In this document: piece by piece, positions 8,191 to 15,365 of the stretch
How the letters are laid out: every line of letters starts with the position of its first letter
Numbering within the stretch: position 1 is the stretch's first letter
Source: Bacteroidota bacterium
GTDB taxonomy: Bacteria; Bacteroidota; Bacteroidia; Flavobacteriales; Flavobacteriaceae
Length of the DNA stretch: 15,365 nt
NCBI GenBank assembly: GCA_021793135.1
Contig: JAJYTI010000031.1
Coordinates: forward strand, 1-15,365
Direction: 5' to 3'
Position numbers and translations under genes: made by a program
Notes under the pieces: generated by a model
Seen by the model: only the letters and a program-made list of their open reading frames with translations
What the model was told of the DNA's origin: nothing
Databases searched by the model: none

Positions 8191-9717
8191 TTAGTCGATC
8201 ATATCATTTGTATCTACTTCTTTTTGTGGAGTTTTCCATGTCCACTTATTTTTTTCATGTGGTTCTACCTTAACTGCCAATGATGAAATGAAATTTCCTC
8301 CTTCACTAACACTTTTACGATCGATTGGATCGTTCCAACGTTTAGTATCAAACCAATCGAAGCCTTCACCCCAAAGTTCAATAGCACGGTATTTTTTAAT
8401 CTCATTGAATAAATCAGTACCTGTTAAAGTACAAGTATATTCAGGATCTCTACCTGTAGAAGCCGTAAGTTCTTCTAATAAATTAGCTGCCGCTGTTTCA
8501 TTTTCTAAGAAGTAATTCGCTTCTGCTTCGATTAAATACAACTCTGAAGAACGGAAGTGATTCAAGTTACCAACTCCTGGTTGATCGTTTGCTTTAACTT
8601 TGAACTGCATGTGTGCATAAATAGTCGCGTTACTTGCTAAATCAGGATATCTATCATAAGCGTTCTCGATTAAATCATCACCAGCTTCTCCTGTATTATT
8701 ATTATAATCGAATCCTTCTGGATCTAAGAAAAGATCTCTACGAATATCAGATGCTGGAATTTTGTCATATAATTCTTTACTTATTCTCTTAGGAGTTGTT
8801 CTAACTGCACTCGCAGTAGAGTTATATGCAATATATGCAAAGTAAGAATAGAAATATAAAGTTTCATCTAAAGCACCATAGCTACTCCAAATCCACTCTG
8901 AAGTTGGGTTAGCAAAACCTGCTTTATAATCTGCTACATTCATTAAAGGATAGCTTGCTTTTGCTTCTGCTGCATAATTAGCCGCAGTTTCATAATCTTG
9001 CTTATTAAGGGCTGCACGTGCATATACCGCTTGTGCAACGGAAGCATCAATTTCAAAATTTTCTTGACGTTGATATCCTGAAAGATCAAACAATTCAAGC
9101 GCATCATCTAAATCTCTATATACTTGATCGTATACATCGCCTAAAGAGGATAAAGGCATAGATTCAGACGTAGGCTCTAAACGAAGAACTAACGCTTTGG
9201 TAGAACCATTATTGGAATCATCCCAACGGTTTCCATATAACTGGGCCAACATGCTATAGCTATATGCACGGTACGTAAGAGCTTGTGCTTTTATATAATC
9301 AATTTCCTCTTGTGGTCCTTCTGCACCATCTATATTATGTATAATCTCATTTGCATTTGCAATTAGCTTATAGTAATAATACCATGGATAATAATTATAA
9401 ATACTAGTAACATTATCATAGTAATCCCCATTTATAATTGGAGACCATCCAGGAAGTCCAACTACAAAATGATTCCCAGGATAGTTTCCATAGTACATTT
9501 TAATAGTTCCCTCTCCATTGAACCCTTGCGTGCCCATATGTTGGTTAGTCATTAATCGTGCAATACCATTAATAGCTAACTTAGCATTATCGGTTGTTTC
9601 AAAAACTGTAGCAGCTCCTGTTTCGTCAGAAGGCTCGGTTTCTAGGAAATCACTACTACATGCTGATAGTAGTAACGCACCTGATAAAGCAATATATTTT
9701 AAAAAACTAAATTTCAT
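8191..9717 (-). CDS. SusD/RagB-family outer-membrane nutrient-binding lipoprotein
   Basis: A 508-residue surface lipoprotein that caps the SusC channel and captures substrate. The N terminus is a type II signal peptide with the lipobox LSAC and lipidated Cys20. The residues just after it, SSDFLE, resemble the acidic surface-export signal described for Flavobacterium lipoproteins. The early SusD features (FLETEPSD, then repeated LAINGIARLM and Tyr/Trp-rich helices) and the C-terminal block with YRAIELWGEGFDWFDTKRW are family hallmarks. It lies 11 nt downstream of susC, so the two form one operon, and it ends 21 nt from the convergent terminator. The binding site is rich in Tyr and Trp (NYYPWYYYYKL, about residues 108-118), which would fit glycan or peptide stacking, but the substrate is unknown. 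Confidence 0.94.
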   Translation of the reverse strand: MKFSFLKYIALSGALLLSACSSDFLETEPSDETGAATVFETTDNAKLAINGIARLMTNQHMGTQGFNGEGTIKMYYGNYPGNHFVVGLPGWSPIINGDYYDNVTSIYNYYPWYYYYKLIANANEIIHNIDGAEGPQEEIDYIKAQALTYRAYSYSMLAQLYGNRWDDSNNGSTKALVLRLEPTSESMPLSSLGDVYDQVYRDLDDALELFDLSGYQRQENFEIDASVAQAVYARAALNKQDYETAANYAAEAKASYPLMNVADYKAGFANPTSEWIWSSYGALDETLYFYSYFAYIAYNSTASAVRTTPKRISKELYDKIPASDIRRDLFLDPEGFDYNNNTGEAGDDLIENAYDRYPDLASNATIYAHMQFKVKANDQPGVGNLNHFRSSELYLIEAEANYFLENETAAANLLEELTASTGRDPEYTCTLTGTDLFNEIKKYRAIELWGEGFDWFDTKRWNDPIDRKSVSEGGNFISSLAVKVEPHEKNKWTWKTPQKEVDTNDMID

Positions 9718-9728
9718 AATTCTAAATT

Positions 9729-12700
9729 TTACAATCCAACATTAATTCCTACTGTGAAAATTCTAGGTGTTACAAATGCGTTCTGGCTACTACCAGCAAA
9801 CGATTGTTGAGGGTTCATACCTTTTAATTTAGTAAAGGTCACTAAGTTTTCTACACTTGCAGTAAAGTGCATAGAACTCACATTCATTCTTTCAACAAGA
9901 TTTTGTGGTAAGTTATAGCTTAATGAAATATTCTTAACAACTAAATAAGAACCATCTTGTAAGAATCTATTAGAAGTAGCATTGTTATAAGCACTTCTAG
10001 TAAAGTCTATCACTGGTGTTCCTTTTGGATCTATTCTATCTGCCGAAGTTTCTGTCATACCTTCTGGTGCTCCATCCCACGAATTAAGGATATCGCTATG
10101 CAATGCACCTGGAGTACCTGACATAGACATTAAGGAAGCATAAGAATAATCATAAACCTTACCTCCAATACTATAAGTAAAGATTCCACTTAATGTAAAG
10201 TTTTTCCAACCAAGTTCTGTAGAGAAGCTTCCGAAAACATCAGGTATAGCACTACCCGACCAATCTCTTCTTCCATAAGTAGTGTTAGTAGTATAATAAA
10301 CTCCATTTATCTCGGTTAAGAATTCATCTGGAACAGCGTCTCCATTGGGATTTGAACCATTTACATTATAAACTTCTGAATCAACTTCATATAAAGCATC
10401 TCCAGTTAATTGATCAACACCAACAAATTGATAAGTATAGAAATCATAAATACTACGTCCTTCAACTCTTTTAAAATTTCCACTAATTAAACCATTCTCA
10501 CGGTTTTCTTCAGGTAATTTGGTGATTTTATTTTTCATGAAAGTAGCATTAGCACCTACATTCCAATACCAATCATGACCACGTAACACATCTACGTCAA
10601 AACTTAATTCTAAACCACTATTTGAAATAGTTCCAATGTTTTGAGCAATGGTAGATTCTGCTGTACCTGTAGAAGTAGCTCCAGAAGAAAGTGGTAGGTT
10701 AATATCGAATAATAAGTTTTGAGAATATTGGTTAAAGTATTCAATATTGAAATTCAATCTATCAAAAGCACGCCCTTCCAACGAAGCTCCAAATGAAGAT
10801 GAAGTTTCCCATATTAAATCATCTGCAGCATTTTGTGATTTGTATAATGCAGCCATATTTGCATTTTGTGCAATATTATAAAGTGCATGATAAGCATATC
10901 TACTAGCCCCCATGTCATTTCCTACTTCTCCATAAGAAGCTCTAAACTTTAGGTTATCTATTTTATCTATGTTAAAGAAATCTTCTTTAGAAATAATCCA
11001 ACTTCCACCTATAGACCAGAAGTTACCCCAACGTTTATTCTTTGAAAACTTAGAAGATCCATCACGTCTAAATGATGCTTCTGCAAAATACTTCTGATTG
11101 TAATTATATTTTGCACGGCTAAAATAACCTTCTGTAGCATAAGTATGACCATAATCATACAAGTTTGTAATCTCTGTAAAGTTGATTAAATCTTCTTTAC
11201 CTGCAAAAGTTTCTGTTGTTTTATATCCGTATAGGTAATTGTAGTTATCATAAAAGTTCTCATGACCTGCAACTACTTCTACGTGGTGATCACCAAAACT
11301 TTTATTCCAATTTAATAGTTGTTGGCCAGTATAGTTTTTATAACGATATATTGCTCTTGATGCTCTACCACCGTTACCAGCACCATCCCCTATTATTGCG
11401 TTATTATAGGATTGGTTCTCCGAATTACGAACATTTAAATCTCCTAGTAAGGTAAGAGTAAAATCTTCTAGGAAATTAATGTCTGCATAAACTTGCCCAC
11501 TAAGTGTATTTCTATAGGATCTTTGACGGTTTAACTCGTTTTCCCAAATAGTATGACGACCTACATATTGAGTTCTTGTTCTATCACCATCATCATACAT
11601 CTTGTTTCCATCTTCGTCTAAGATATATTCTCCAGTTTCCTTATCATGCATATGCACGGGATAAATTGGAGCAATATTTCTAGAGAACATAAATGGGTTT
11701 ACAAAAGAGTTAGCGTTATCAGTAGTGGCTGAAAGAGTACCAGATTTTTGGTGGGATCCAGCAATATTAGCTCCATACTTCAACCAATCCTTCGCTTGAT
11801 AATCAGCATTAATTCTTCCATTAATACGGTCAAATTCAGCTCGATTTACATATCCTTTCTCATCTAAATACCCAACAGAGTAATATATACCACCCTTGTC
11901 ATTTGAATTTCTAGCACTTACATTGTATTCTTGACGATATCCTGTACGCTCGATTCCGTCATACCAATCTAAATCGTTTCTATACCCATCAAGAATTCTA
12001 GCATCAGATCTTAATTTACCATCTGCTGTAAATAACTCATCATCAGCTAAATTGTAAATATTTAATTTTAAGTAATCATCTATTAAAGAGTTAGATGCTA
12101 TTGCGTTTGCTTCATCCATTCCCATGTTTGGATTGTCGGTAAGAAGGGAGTTTCTATATCCTTTCCACATAACTTCCATAAAGTCATCTGGTCCAATTCT
12201 ATCGTATTCTGCAATTCCACGGTTAAAGAAACCTTGACTTACCGATACGTTCATACTTCCTTCGCCTTTACCACTTTTAGTAGTTATCATAATAACCCCG
12301 TTAGAGGCACGGTTACCATATAAGGTAGAAGCTGAAGCATCTTTCAATACAGAAATACTTTCAATATCTGCAGGACTAATATCTGAGATATTTCCACCGT
12401 ATGGTACTCCATCTACAACGTATAAAGGAGCATTACTTCCATTTACAGAAGTAAATCCACGAATTATTATATTTGGTTCGGATCCAGGTTGACCCGAAGT
12501 ATTATTTACTTGAATACCTGCTGCTGATCCTTCTAACGCACCAGCGGCGTTACTAATAGGACGTTTAGTAATTGCATCAGAATTAATTGAAGACACAGAA
12601 CCGGTAATTGACTCTTTACTTGCAGTACCATAAGCTACAACAAGAACTTCGTTTAAAACATTTGCGTCGGGAGTTAAAACAACATCATAAAAATCTTTAG

Positions 12701-12959
12701 AATCGACTGTTATAACTTCTGTTGCATATCCCATATAGGAAAACTCCAACTTATCGCCTTCACTAGCATTTATTGAAAAATTCCCATCAAAATCTGTACT
12801 TGCACCTTTACTTGTGCCTAATACAATAATAGTAGCCCCCATTAATGGTTCGCCGCTAGATTCTGTAACTGTACCCGTGATGTTTTTTTCTTGGGCAAAA
12901 GTAAACTGCACAAGAAGCAAGGCCAGTAATGTAAAAACACTGCTTAATTTCACATTCAT
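9729..12959 (-). CDS. SusC/RagA-family TonB-linked outer-membrane transporter
   Basis: A 1076-residue TonB-dependent transporter importing oligomers held by the adjacent SusD. Visible in order: a signal peptide cleaved near Ala22-Gln23 (TFAQ); a carboxypeptidase-D-regulatory-like Ig domain (about 26-97) with the TGTVTESSGEPLMGATI signature; a TonB-box-like VLNEVLVVAYG (101-111); a plug domain (about 115-230) containing IIIRG, PLYVVDGVPYGG, ISVLKDASASTLYG and NGVIMITTKSG; and a long beta-barrel ending GINVGL. There is no N-terminal STN domain, so direct control of an anti-sigma factor is not expected. The gene opens the operon, with susD 11 nt downstream. No sulfatase, glycosidase or peptidase accompanies the pair, so substrate class cannot be assigned. 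The frame is intact throughout. Confidence 0.95.
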   Translation of the reverse strand: MNVKLSSVFTLLALLLVQFTFAQEKNITGTVTESSGEPLMGATIIVLGTSKGASTDFDGNFSINASEGDKLEFSYMGYATEVITVDSKDFYDVVLTPDANVLNEVLVVAYGTASKESITGSVSSINSDAITKRPISNAAGALEGSAAGIQVNNTSGQPGSEPNIIIRGFTSVNGSNAPLYVVDGVPYGGNISDISPADIESISVLKDASASTLYGNRASNGVIMITTKSGKGEGSMNVSVSQGFFNRGIAEYDRIGPDDFMEVMWKGYRNSLLTDNPNMGMDEANAIASNSLIDDYLKLNIYNLADDELFTADGKLRSDARILDGYRNDLDWYDGIERTGYRQEYNVSARNSNDKGGIYYSVGYLDEKGYVNRAEFDRINGRINADYQAKDWLKYGANIAGSHQKSGTLSATTDNANSFVNPFMFSRNIAPIYPVHMHDKETGEYILDEDGNKMYDDGDRTRTQYVGRHTIWENELNRQRSYRNTLSGQVYADINFLEDFTLTLLGDLNVRNSENQSYNNAIIGDGAGNGGRASRAIYRYKNYTGQQLLNWNKSFGDHHVEVVAGHENFYDNYNYLYGYKTTETFAGKEDLINFTEITNLYDYGHTYATEGYFSRAKYNYNQKYFAEASFRRDGSSKFSKNKRWGNFWSIGGSWIISKEDFFNIDKIDNLKFRASYGEVGNDMGASRYAYHALYNIAQNANMAALYKSQNAADDLIWETSSSFGASLEGRAFDRLNFNIEYFNQYSQNLLFDINLPLSSGATSTGTAESTIAQNIGTISNSGLELSFDVDVLRGHDWYWNVGANATFMKNKITKLPEENRENGLISGNFKRVEGRSIYDFYTYQFVGVDQLTGDALYEVDSEVYNVNGSNPNGDAVPDEFLTEINGVYYTTNTTYGRRDWSGSAIPDVFGSFSTELGWKNFTLSGIFTYSIGGKVYDYSYASLMSMSGTPGALHSDILNSWDGAPEGMTETSADRIDPKGTPVIDFTRSAYNNATSNRFLQDGSYLVVKNISLSYNLPQNLVERMNVSSMHFTASVENLVTFTKLKGMNPQQSFAGSSQNAFVTPRIFTVGINVGL

Positions 12960-12989
12960 ATTACATTAATATTAATTAACAATAGTGGC

Positions 12990-12997
12990 CAAAAGTA
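12990..12997 (-). promoter_or_regulatory. Candidate -7 element of the susCD promoter
   Basis: On the - strand this reads TACTTTTG, a perfect TAnnTTTG. It would start transcription near 12985, leaving a leader of about 25 nt before the susC ATG. The expected -33 position (about 13017-13020) is AT-rich with only a poor match, which could mean that an activator is needed. Confidence 0.45.
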
Positions 12998-13059
12998 CTA
13001 ATATTATATTAATATAAATAAGGATCTCAAGCATTCAACGAAATAACGGCTAAAGCAAC

Positions 13060-13083
13060 TATAATGCGCAACTGCGCACTTTA
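13060..13083. promoter_or_regulatory. Imperfect palindrome upstream of susC
   Basis: TATAATGCGCA (13060-13070), a 2-nt AC spacer and TGCGCACTTTA (13073-13083) form 11-bp arms that match at 9 of 11 positions, with a GC-rich TGCGCA core in a very AT-rich gap. It lies about 85 bp upstream of the presumed susC start site, a position more typical of an activator than of a repressor. A third GCGCAAC is found at 13112-13118. The binding protein is unknown. Confidence 0.4.
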
Positions 13084-13160
13084 AACACTATCTGTTAATA
13101 TAAAAAAGGAAGCGCAACAAAACGTCGAAATAAACTAAATAATAAGCAGTCATTTACACT

Positions 13161-13186
13161 AAAAACAATCATTAAACGAAAATGAT
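13161..13186 (-). terminator. Weak terminator after the DUF445 gene
   Basis: On the - strand, ATCATT and AATGAT (13168-13186) form a 6-bp stem with a 7-nt loop, followed by TGTTTTT. It lies 24 nt past the DUF445 stop codon. The stem is AT-rich, so termination may be partial. Confidence 0.4.
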
Positions 13187-13209
13187 AAAATTGTATGTAG
13201 ATAGTAGAA

Positions 13210-14445
13210 TTAACTTATTAATGTGGTTAAAAAGTAGATAATAAGCCCAACTAACCCTCCTACTAGGGTTCCATTTACACGAATAAATTGCAGATCTTTA
13301 CCTACTTCTAATTCCAATTTTTCACTCAATTGCTCGCCATCCCAATCACCAACTGTTCGTTCTATTAATACACCTAATTCTTTTGTGTTTTTTAATACCA
13401 TACGGTACAAACTATGCTGAACCCATACATTTAATTTATTCTGCATAGATTCATCATCCTTAAAATCTACAACAAATCTAGATAACCAATTATGAAGGTG
13501 AGAGTAAATCTTGCTTTCCTCATCATGTATATCTTTTTGGATACTTTCGGATATATGACGCCATAACTCTACAATATATTGTTCCGTTGTTTCTGGGTTC
13601 ATGTAGTTTGAAAGAATAGTAACAAACTTATCCTGCCATATACTATCTATTTTAATTTTTTCGGCCCAATCCAAAATTCTATTTTGTAATTCTATTCGAA
13701 CAGCATGGTTTTTATCTTCTTCTACTTCATTAAGAAAGGATTGAAGCCCATCAATAAGTTGATTAGTTACAGATTTACCACCTATTAAACTGAGTATAGG
13801 CTGTTTTTCTACAACTCTTTTATATATAAGCTGTTTATTATTGATTATATAATTTCGAATTTCTGGAACAACAGCATCAATTAGTTTATCTTGCTCTTTA
13901 TTTTCTATTGCATATTGTACACCTTGTGAAACAAAAGAAGCAAATGGTATCTTAGATAAGTTCTTATCTATTTGTGCATGTGAAAATCGTATTACAGATT
14001 CTTCTGATATATCATTTAAAACATTTAAAATAATATGAGAAATTTCTTCTGTAATAAGGTGGATAGATTGTGGTTTTTCTGCCCATGATATTATATAATT
14101 ACTCACATCTAATTTTTCAATATATGGACGAATAGTTTTTGGCGTCAAAAAATTATCGGTTACAAAATTACCTAAATTAGCTCCTATACTCTCTTTGTTA
14201 GACTCAATTAAATTAGTGTGTGGAATTTTTAAACCAAGTGGATAGCGAAACAAAGCAGTAACCGCAAACCAATCTGCTAATGCTCCAACCATTGCAGCTT
14301 CAGAAAATGCTTTTACATAATGCATCCATCTAGAATCATCATAACGTATAGCGAATAACATACTAACGTAAATCGCAGCCATAAGTAAAAATAAACCTGT
14401 AGCTATTCGCTTGTATTTTTTTAAGTGTTTTTCTTTATCTAACAT
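13210..14445 (-). CDS. DUF445 family inner-membrane protein
   Basis: A 411-residue protein of the DUF445 family, which includes E. coli YjiN; the biochemical role of the family is not established. The N terminus has a basic, cytoplasm-retaining stretch and a membrane helix (about residues 14-33). This is followed by the family signature EAAMVGALADWFAVTALFRYPLG (49-71) and IPHTNLI (74-80). The middle is a long, charged, mostly helical region, and a second membrane helix closes the protein (about 393-410, GGLVGLIIYFLTTLI). Two terminal anchors around a soluble body suggest a membrane-bound scaffold-like protein, but this is only topology. The gene stands alone with its own candidate promoter, divergent from the phenylalanine hydroxylase. 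The ATG at 14445 is the only sensible start. Confidence 0.88.
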   Translation of the reverse strand: MLDKEKHLKKYKRIATGLFLLMAAIYVSMLFAIRYDDSRWMHYVKAFSEAAMVGALADWFAVTALFRYPLGLKIPHTNLIESNKESIGANLGNFVTDNFLTPKTIRPYIEKLDVSNYIISWAEKPQSIHLITEEISHIILNVLNDISEESVIRFSHAQIDKNLSKIPFASFVSQGVQYAIENKEQDKLIDAVVPEIRNYIINNKQLIYKRVVEKQPILSLIGGKSVTNQLIDGLQSFLNEVEEDKNHAVRIELQNRILDWAEKIKIDSIWQDKFVTILSNYMNPETTEQYIVELWRHISESIQKDIHDEESKIYSHLHNWLSRFVVDFKDDESMQNKLNVWVQHSLYRMVLKNTKELGVLIERTVGDWDGEQLSEKLELEVGKDLQFIRVNGTLVGGLVGLIIYFLTTLIS

Positions 14446-14469
14446 ATTTTATTAAATATAAATAAAATA

Positions 14470-14499
14470 CAAAGGTATTCTATTTCCAATTATGACAAT
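14470..14499 (-). promoter_or_regulatory. Candidate promoter of the DUF445 gene
   Basis: On the - strand, ATTG (14496-14499) and a perfect -7 element TACCTTTG (14470-14477) are separated by 18 nt. Transcription would begin near 14465, giving a leader of about 20 nt. Motif and spacing follow the Bacteroidota TTTG-N19-TAnnTTTG pattern closely. Confidence 0.5.
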
Positions 14500-14697
14500 A
14501 AGATAATGGTTTACACACTAGAATTTAAGAATAATGGATTAAAAATTATATAAAATTAATTAGAGTTACATTTTATAATCAATGAAAATATAGAAACGAA
14601 ATTTAAATAATAAAAATTAGATTAAAACTACAACCTTCATAATCAATATATTGCATTATAAGATTTAATAAACATTTGTTAAAGTGGATAATATTGA

Positions 14698-14728
14698 ATT
14701 GAAACTAAAGAAAGTTACTCTAGTTTTG
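14698..14728 (+). promoter_or_regulatory. Candidate promoter of the leader-phenylalanine hydroxylase transcript
   Basis: ATTG (14698-14701) is followed after exactly 19 nt by TAGTTTTG (14721-14728), a perfect Bacteroidota -7 element. The predicted start site is near 14733, immediately in front of a short tyrosine-rich ORF. The 14500-14697 stretch before it is AT-rich and shows nothing else beyond a 9-bp direct repeat ATAATCAAT (14575-14583 and 14639-14647). Confidence 0.6.
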
Positions 14729-14734
14729 TTGTCA

Positions 14735-14800
14735 ATGAAAACAAATCGCATTTATACTATCTATATGTATACTTTCTATCATCGATGGAGGGCAAGATAA
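14735..14800 (+). CDS. Tyrosine-rich leader peptide (21 aa, candidate attenuator ORF)
   Basis: A 21-codon ORF starts at the ATG at 14735 and stops at 14798-14800. Residues 5-18 read RIYTIYMYTFYHRW. Tyr occurs four times (7, 10, 12, 15), with Phe14 and Trp18, an extreme content for a random short ORF. An internal in-frame ATG at 14765 gives an 11-residue version starting MYTFYHRW. It sits between a good promoter and an intrinsic terminator that lies just before phenylalanine hydroxylase, the layout of leader peptides such as trpL and pheL. The product probably has no function beyond ribosome positioning. With the predicted start site near 14733 the long form would be almost leaderless, while the short form would have a leader of about 32 nt. 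Translation is inferred, not shown. Confidence 0.55.
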   Translation: MKTNRIYTIYMYTFYHRWRAR

Positions 14801-14846
14801 TATTTGTGCATATACAATAAAACAAAATTTATCATCGGCTCTCATT
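14784..14846 (+). promoter_or_regulatory. Candidate antiterminator pairing
   Basis: GAGGGC (14788-14793), inside the last codons of the leader ORF, can pair with GCTCTC (14838-14843, using the G at 14838), the left arm of the terminator, with one G-U pair. After a bulged G at 14787, three more pairs are possible (14784-14786 with 14844-14846). This helix and the terminator are mutually exclusive. A ribosome finishing the leader ORF would cover the 5' arm, whereas one stalled at Tyr7, Tyr10 or Tyr12 would leave it free. The helix is short and was judged by eye. Confidence 0.4.
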
Positions 14847-14866
14847 ATTTGAGAGCCTTTTTTTTT
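14837..14866 (+). terminator. Intrinsic terminator/attenuator in the phenylalanine hydroxylase leader
   Basis: GGCTCTCA (14837-14844) and TGAGAGCC (14850-14857) form a perfect 8-bp stem with a TTATT loop, followed by nine T residues. It lies 10 nt before the hydroxylase ATG. The upstream gene (DUF445) runs the other way, so the only transcript it can stop on this strand is the hydroxylase leader itself. Confidence 0.85.
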
Positions 14867-14876
14867 ATTTAAACTC

Positions 14877-15365
14877 ATGAAACAAGAATTTGAAAAGTAC
14901 ACAAAAGAAGATTTAGAGGTGTGGAATACACTATTTAAAAGACAAACTAGAAATATTGTAGATAAAGCTAGTTTAGAATATCAAGAAGCATTAGTTAAGA
15001 TATCACCAGTAATTAATGCACATGAGCTACCAAACTTTAAAAAAATAAATGAATGGTTTAAAGAAACTACTTCATGGGAGGTAGTCTGTGTGCCTGGTCT
15101 AATAGAAGTTGATGACTTTTTTACTTTACTTGCAAATAAAAAATTTCCATCTTCGGCATGGTTACGTTCTAAAGAAAAATTAAATTATTTAGAAGAACCA
15201 GATATGTTTCATGATATATATGGACATATTCCACTATTGAGCAATCCAAAATATTCAAATTTTGTACATCAATTCGGCAAAATAGGATTAGAATATATCC
15301 ATGATGAGGTAAAGCTTCTAGAATTACAGAGATTATATTGGTTTACAATTGAGTTTGGACTTATA
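14877..15365 (+). CDS. phhA: Phenylalanine 4-hydroxylase (3'-truncated by window edge)
   Basis: The first 163 codons of a pterin- and iron-dependent aromatic amino acid hydroxylase, which converts L-phenylalanine to L-tyrosine with O2 and tetrahydropterin in the cytoplasm. The iron site is complete: His112 and His117 in PDMFHDIYGHIPLL, and Glu159 in WFTIEFGLI, at the spacing of known bacterial enzymes. The upstream PFAM-like segment FPSSAWLRS is also typical. Tryptophan and tyrosine hydroxylases share these motifs, but a free-standing bacterial enzyme of this type is almost always the phenylalanine enzyme. The ATG at 14877 is the first in frame after the attenuator-like terminator. Control is likely through the leader and terminator rather than a classical operator. 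The symbol follows the bacterial phhA usage. Confidence 0.92.
   Translation, partial: MKQEFEKYTKEDLEVWNTLFKRQTRNIVDKASLEYQEALVKISPVINAHELPNFKKINEWFKETTSWEVVCVPGLIEVDDFFTLLANKKFPSSAWLRSKEKLNYLEEPDMFHDIYGHIPLLSNPKYSNFVHQFGKIGLEYIHDEVKLLELQRLYWFTIEFGLI

Noticed and set aside
14446..14697. A small gene, tRNA or riboswitch in the AT-rich gap right of DUF445
   Set aside because: No cloverleaf, no recognisable aptamer core and no coding frame could be supported; only the DUF445 promoter elements and a short direct repeat are visible.
14784..14836. A longer antiterminator joining GATGG (14784-14788) with TCATC (14832-14836)
   Set aside because: The pairing is possible alone, but it is in the wrong order to be continuous with the GAGGGC/GCTCTC helix.
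14837..14866. The stem-loop before phenylalanine hydroxylase as an ordinary terminator of an upstream gene
   Set aside because: The upstream DUF445 gene is on the other strand and reads away; no other + strand gene precedes it, so it can only act on the hydroxylase leader transcript.
1..15365. CRISPR array, insertion sequence, phage or defence island
   Set aside because: No regularly spaced repeats, transposase, integrase or terminal repeats were seen; composition and gene content look like ordinary chromosome.

Overview
The window comes from an AT-rich member of the Bacteroidota, most likely a marine-type Flavobacteriia. The grounds are a SusC/SusD outer-membrane nutrient-uptake pair, promoter elements of the Bacteroidota type (TAnnTTTG at -7), and a fadN-type beta-oxidation operon with a MarR regulator. 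No mobile elements, rRNA, tRNA or CRISPR arrays are visible.

Left half (238-8106, all + strand): a long-chain fatty acyl-CoA ligase is followed, after a 142-bp gap, by a tight four-gene unit. This encodes a MarR-family regulator, a FadN-type 3-hydroxyacyl-CoA dehydrogenase/enoyl-CoA hydratase fusion, a FadA thiolase and a FadE acyl-CoA dehydrogenase. Together the five genes activate fatty acids and carry out every step of the beta-oxidation spiral. A perfect 26-bp palindrome directly in front of the MarR gene is a strong operator candidate for autoregulation. A strong stem-loop at 8135-8170 ends the operon and probably serves the convergent unit too.

Middle (8191-12959, - strand): a two-gene susC-susD operon encodes a TonB-dependent outer-membrane transporter and its surface lipoprotein. 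No degradative enzyme lies beside it, so the substrate cannot be named. An imperfect palindrome lies upstream of susC.

Right part (13210-15365): a DUF445 membrane protein on the - strand, then a 431-bp gap, then the first 163 codons of a phenylalanine 4-hydroxylase on the + strand, cut by the window edge. The gap holds the most interesting signal in the window. A flavobacterial-type promoter drives a short ORF rich in tyrosine codons, followed by a classic intrinsic terminator whose U-tract ends only 10 nt before the hydroxylase start codon. A possible antiterminator arm overlaps the end of the short ORF. I read this as a candidate ribosome-mediated attenuator that ties Phe-to-Tyr conversion to tyrosine supply.
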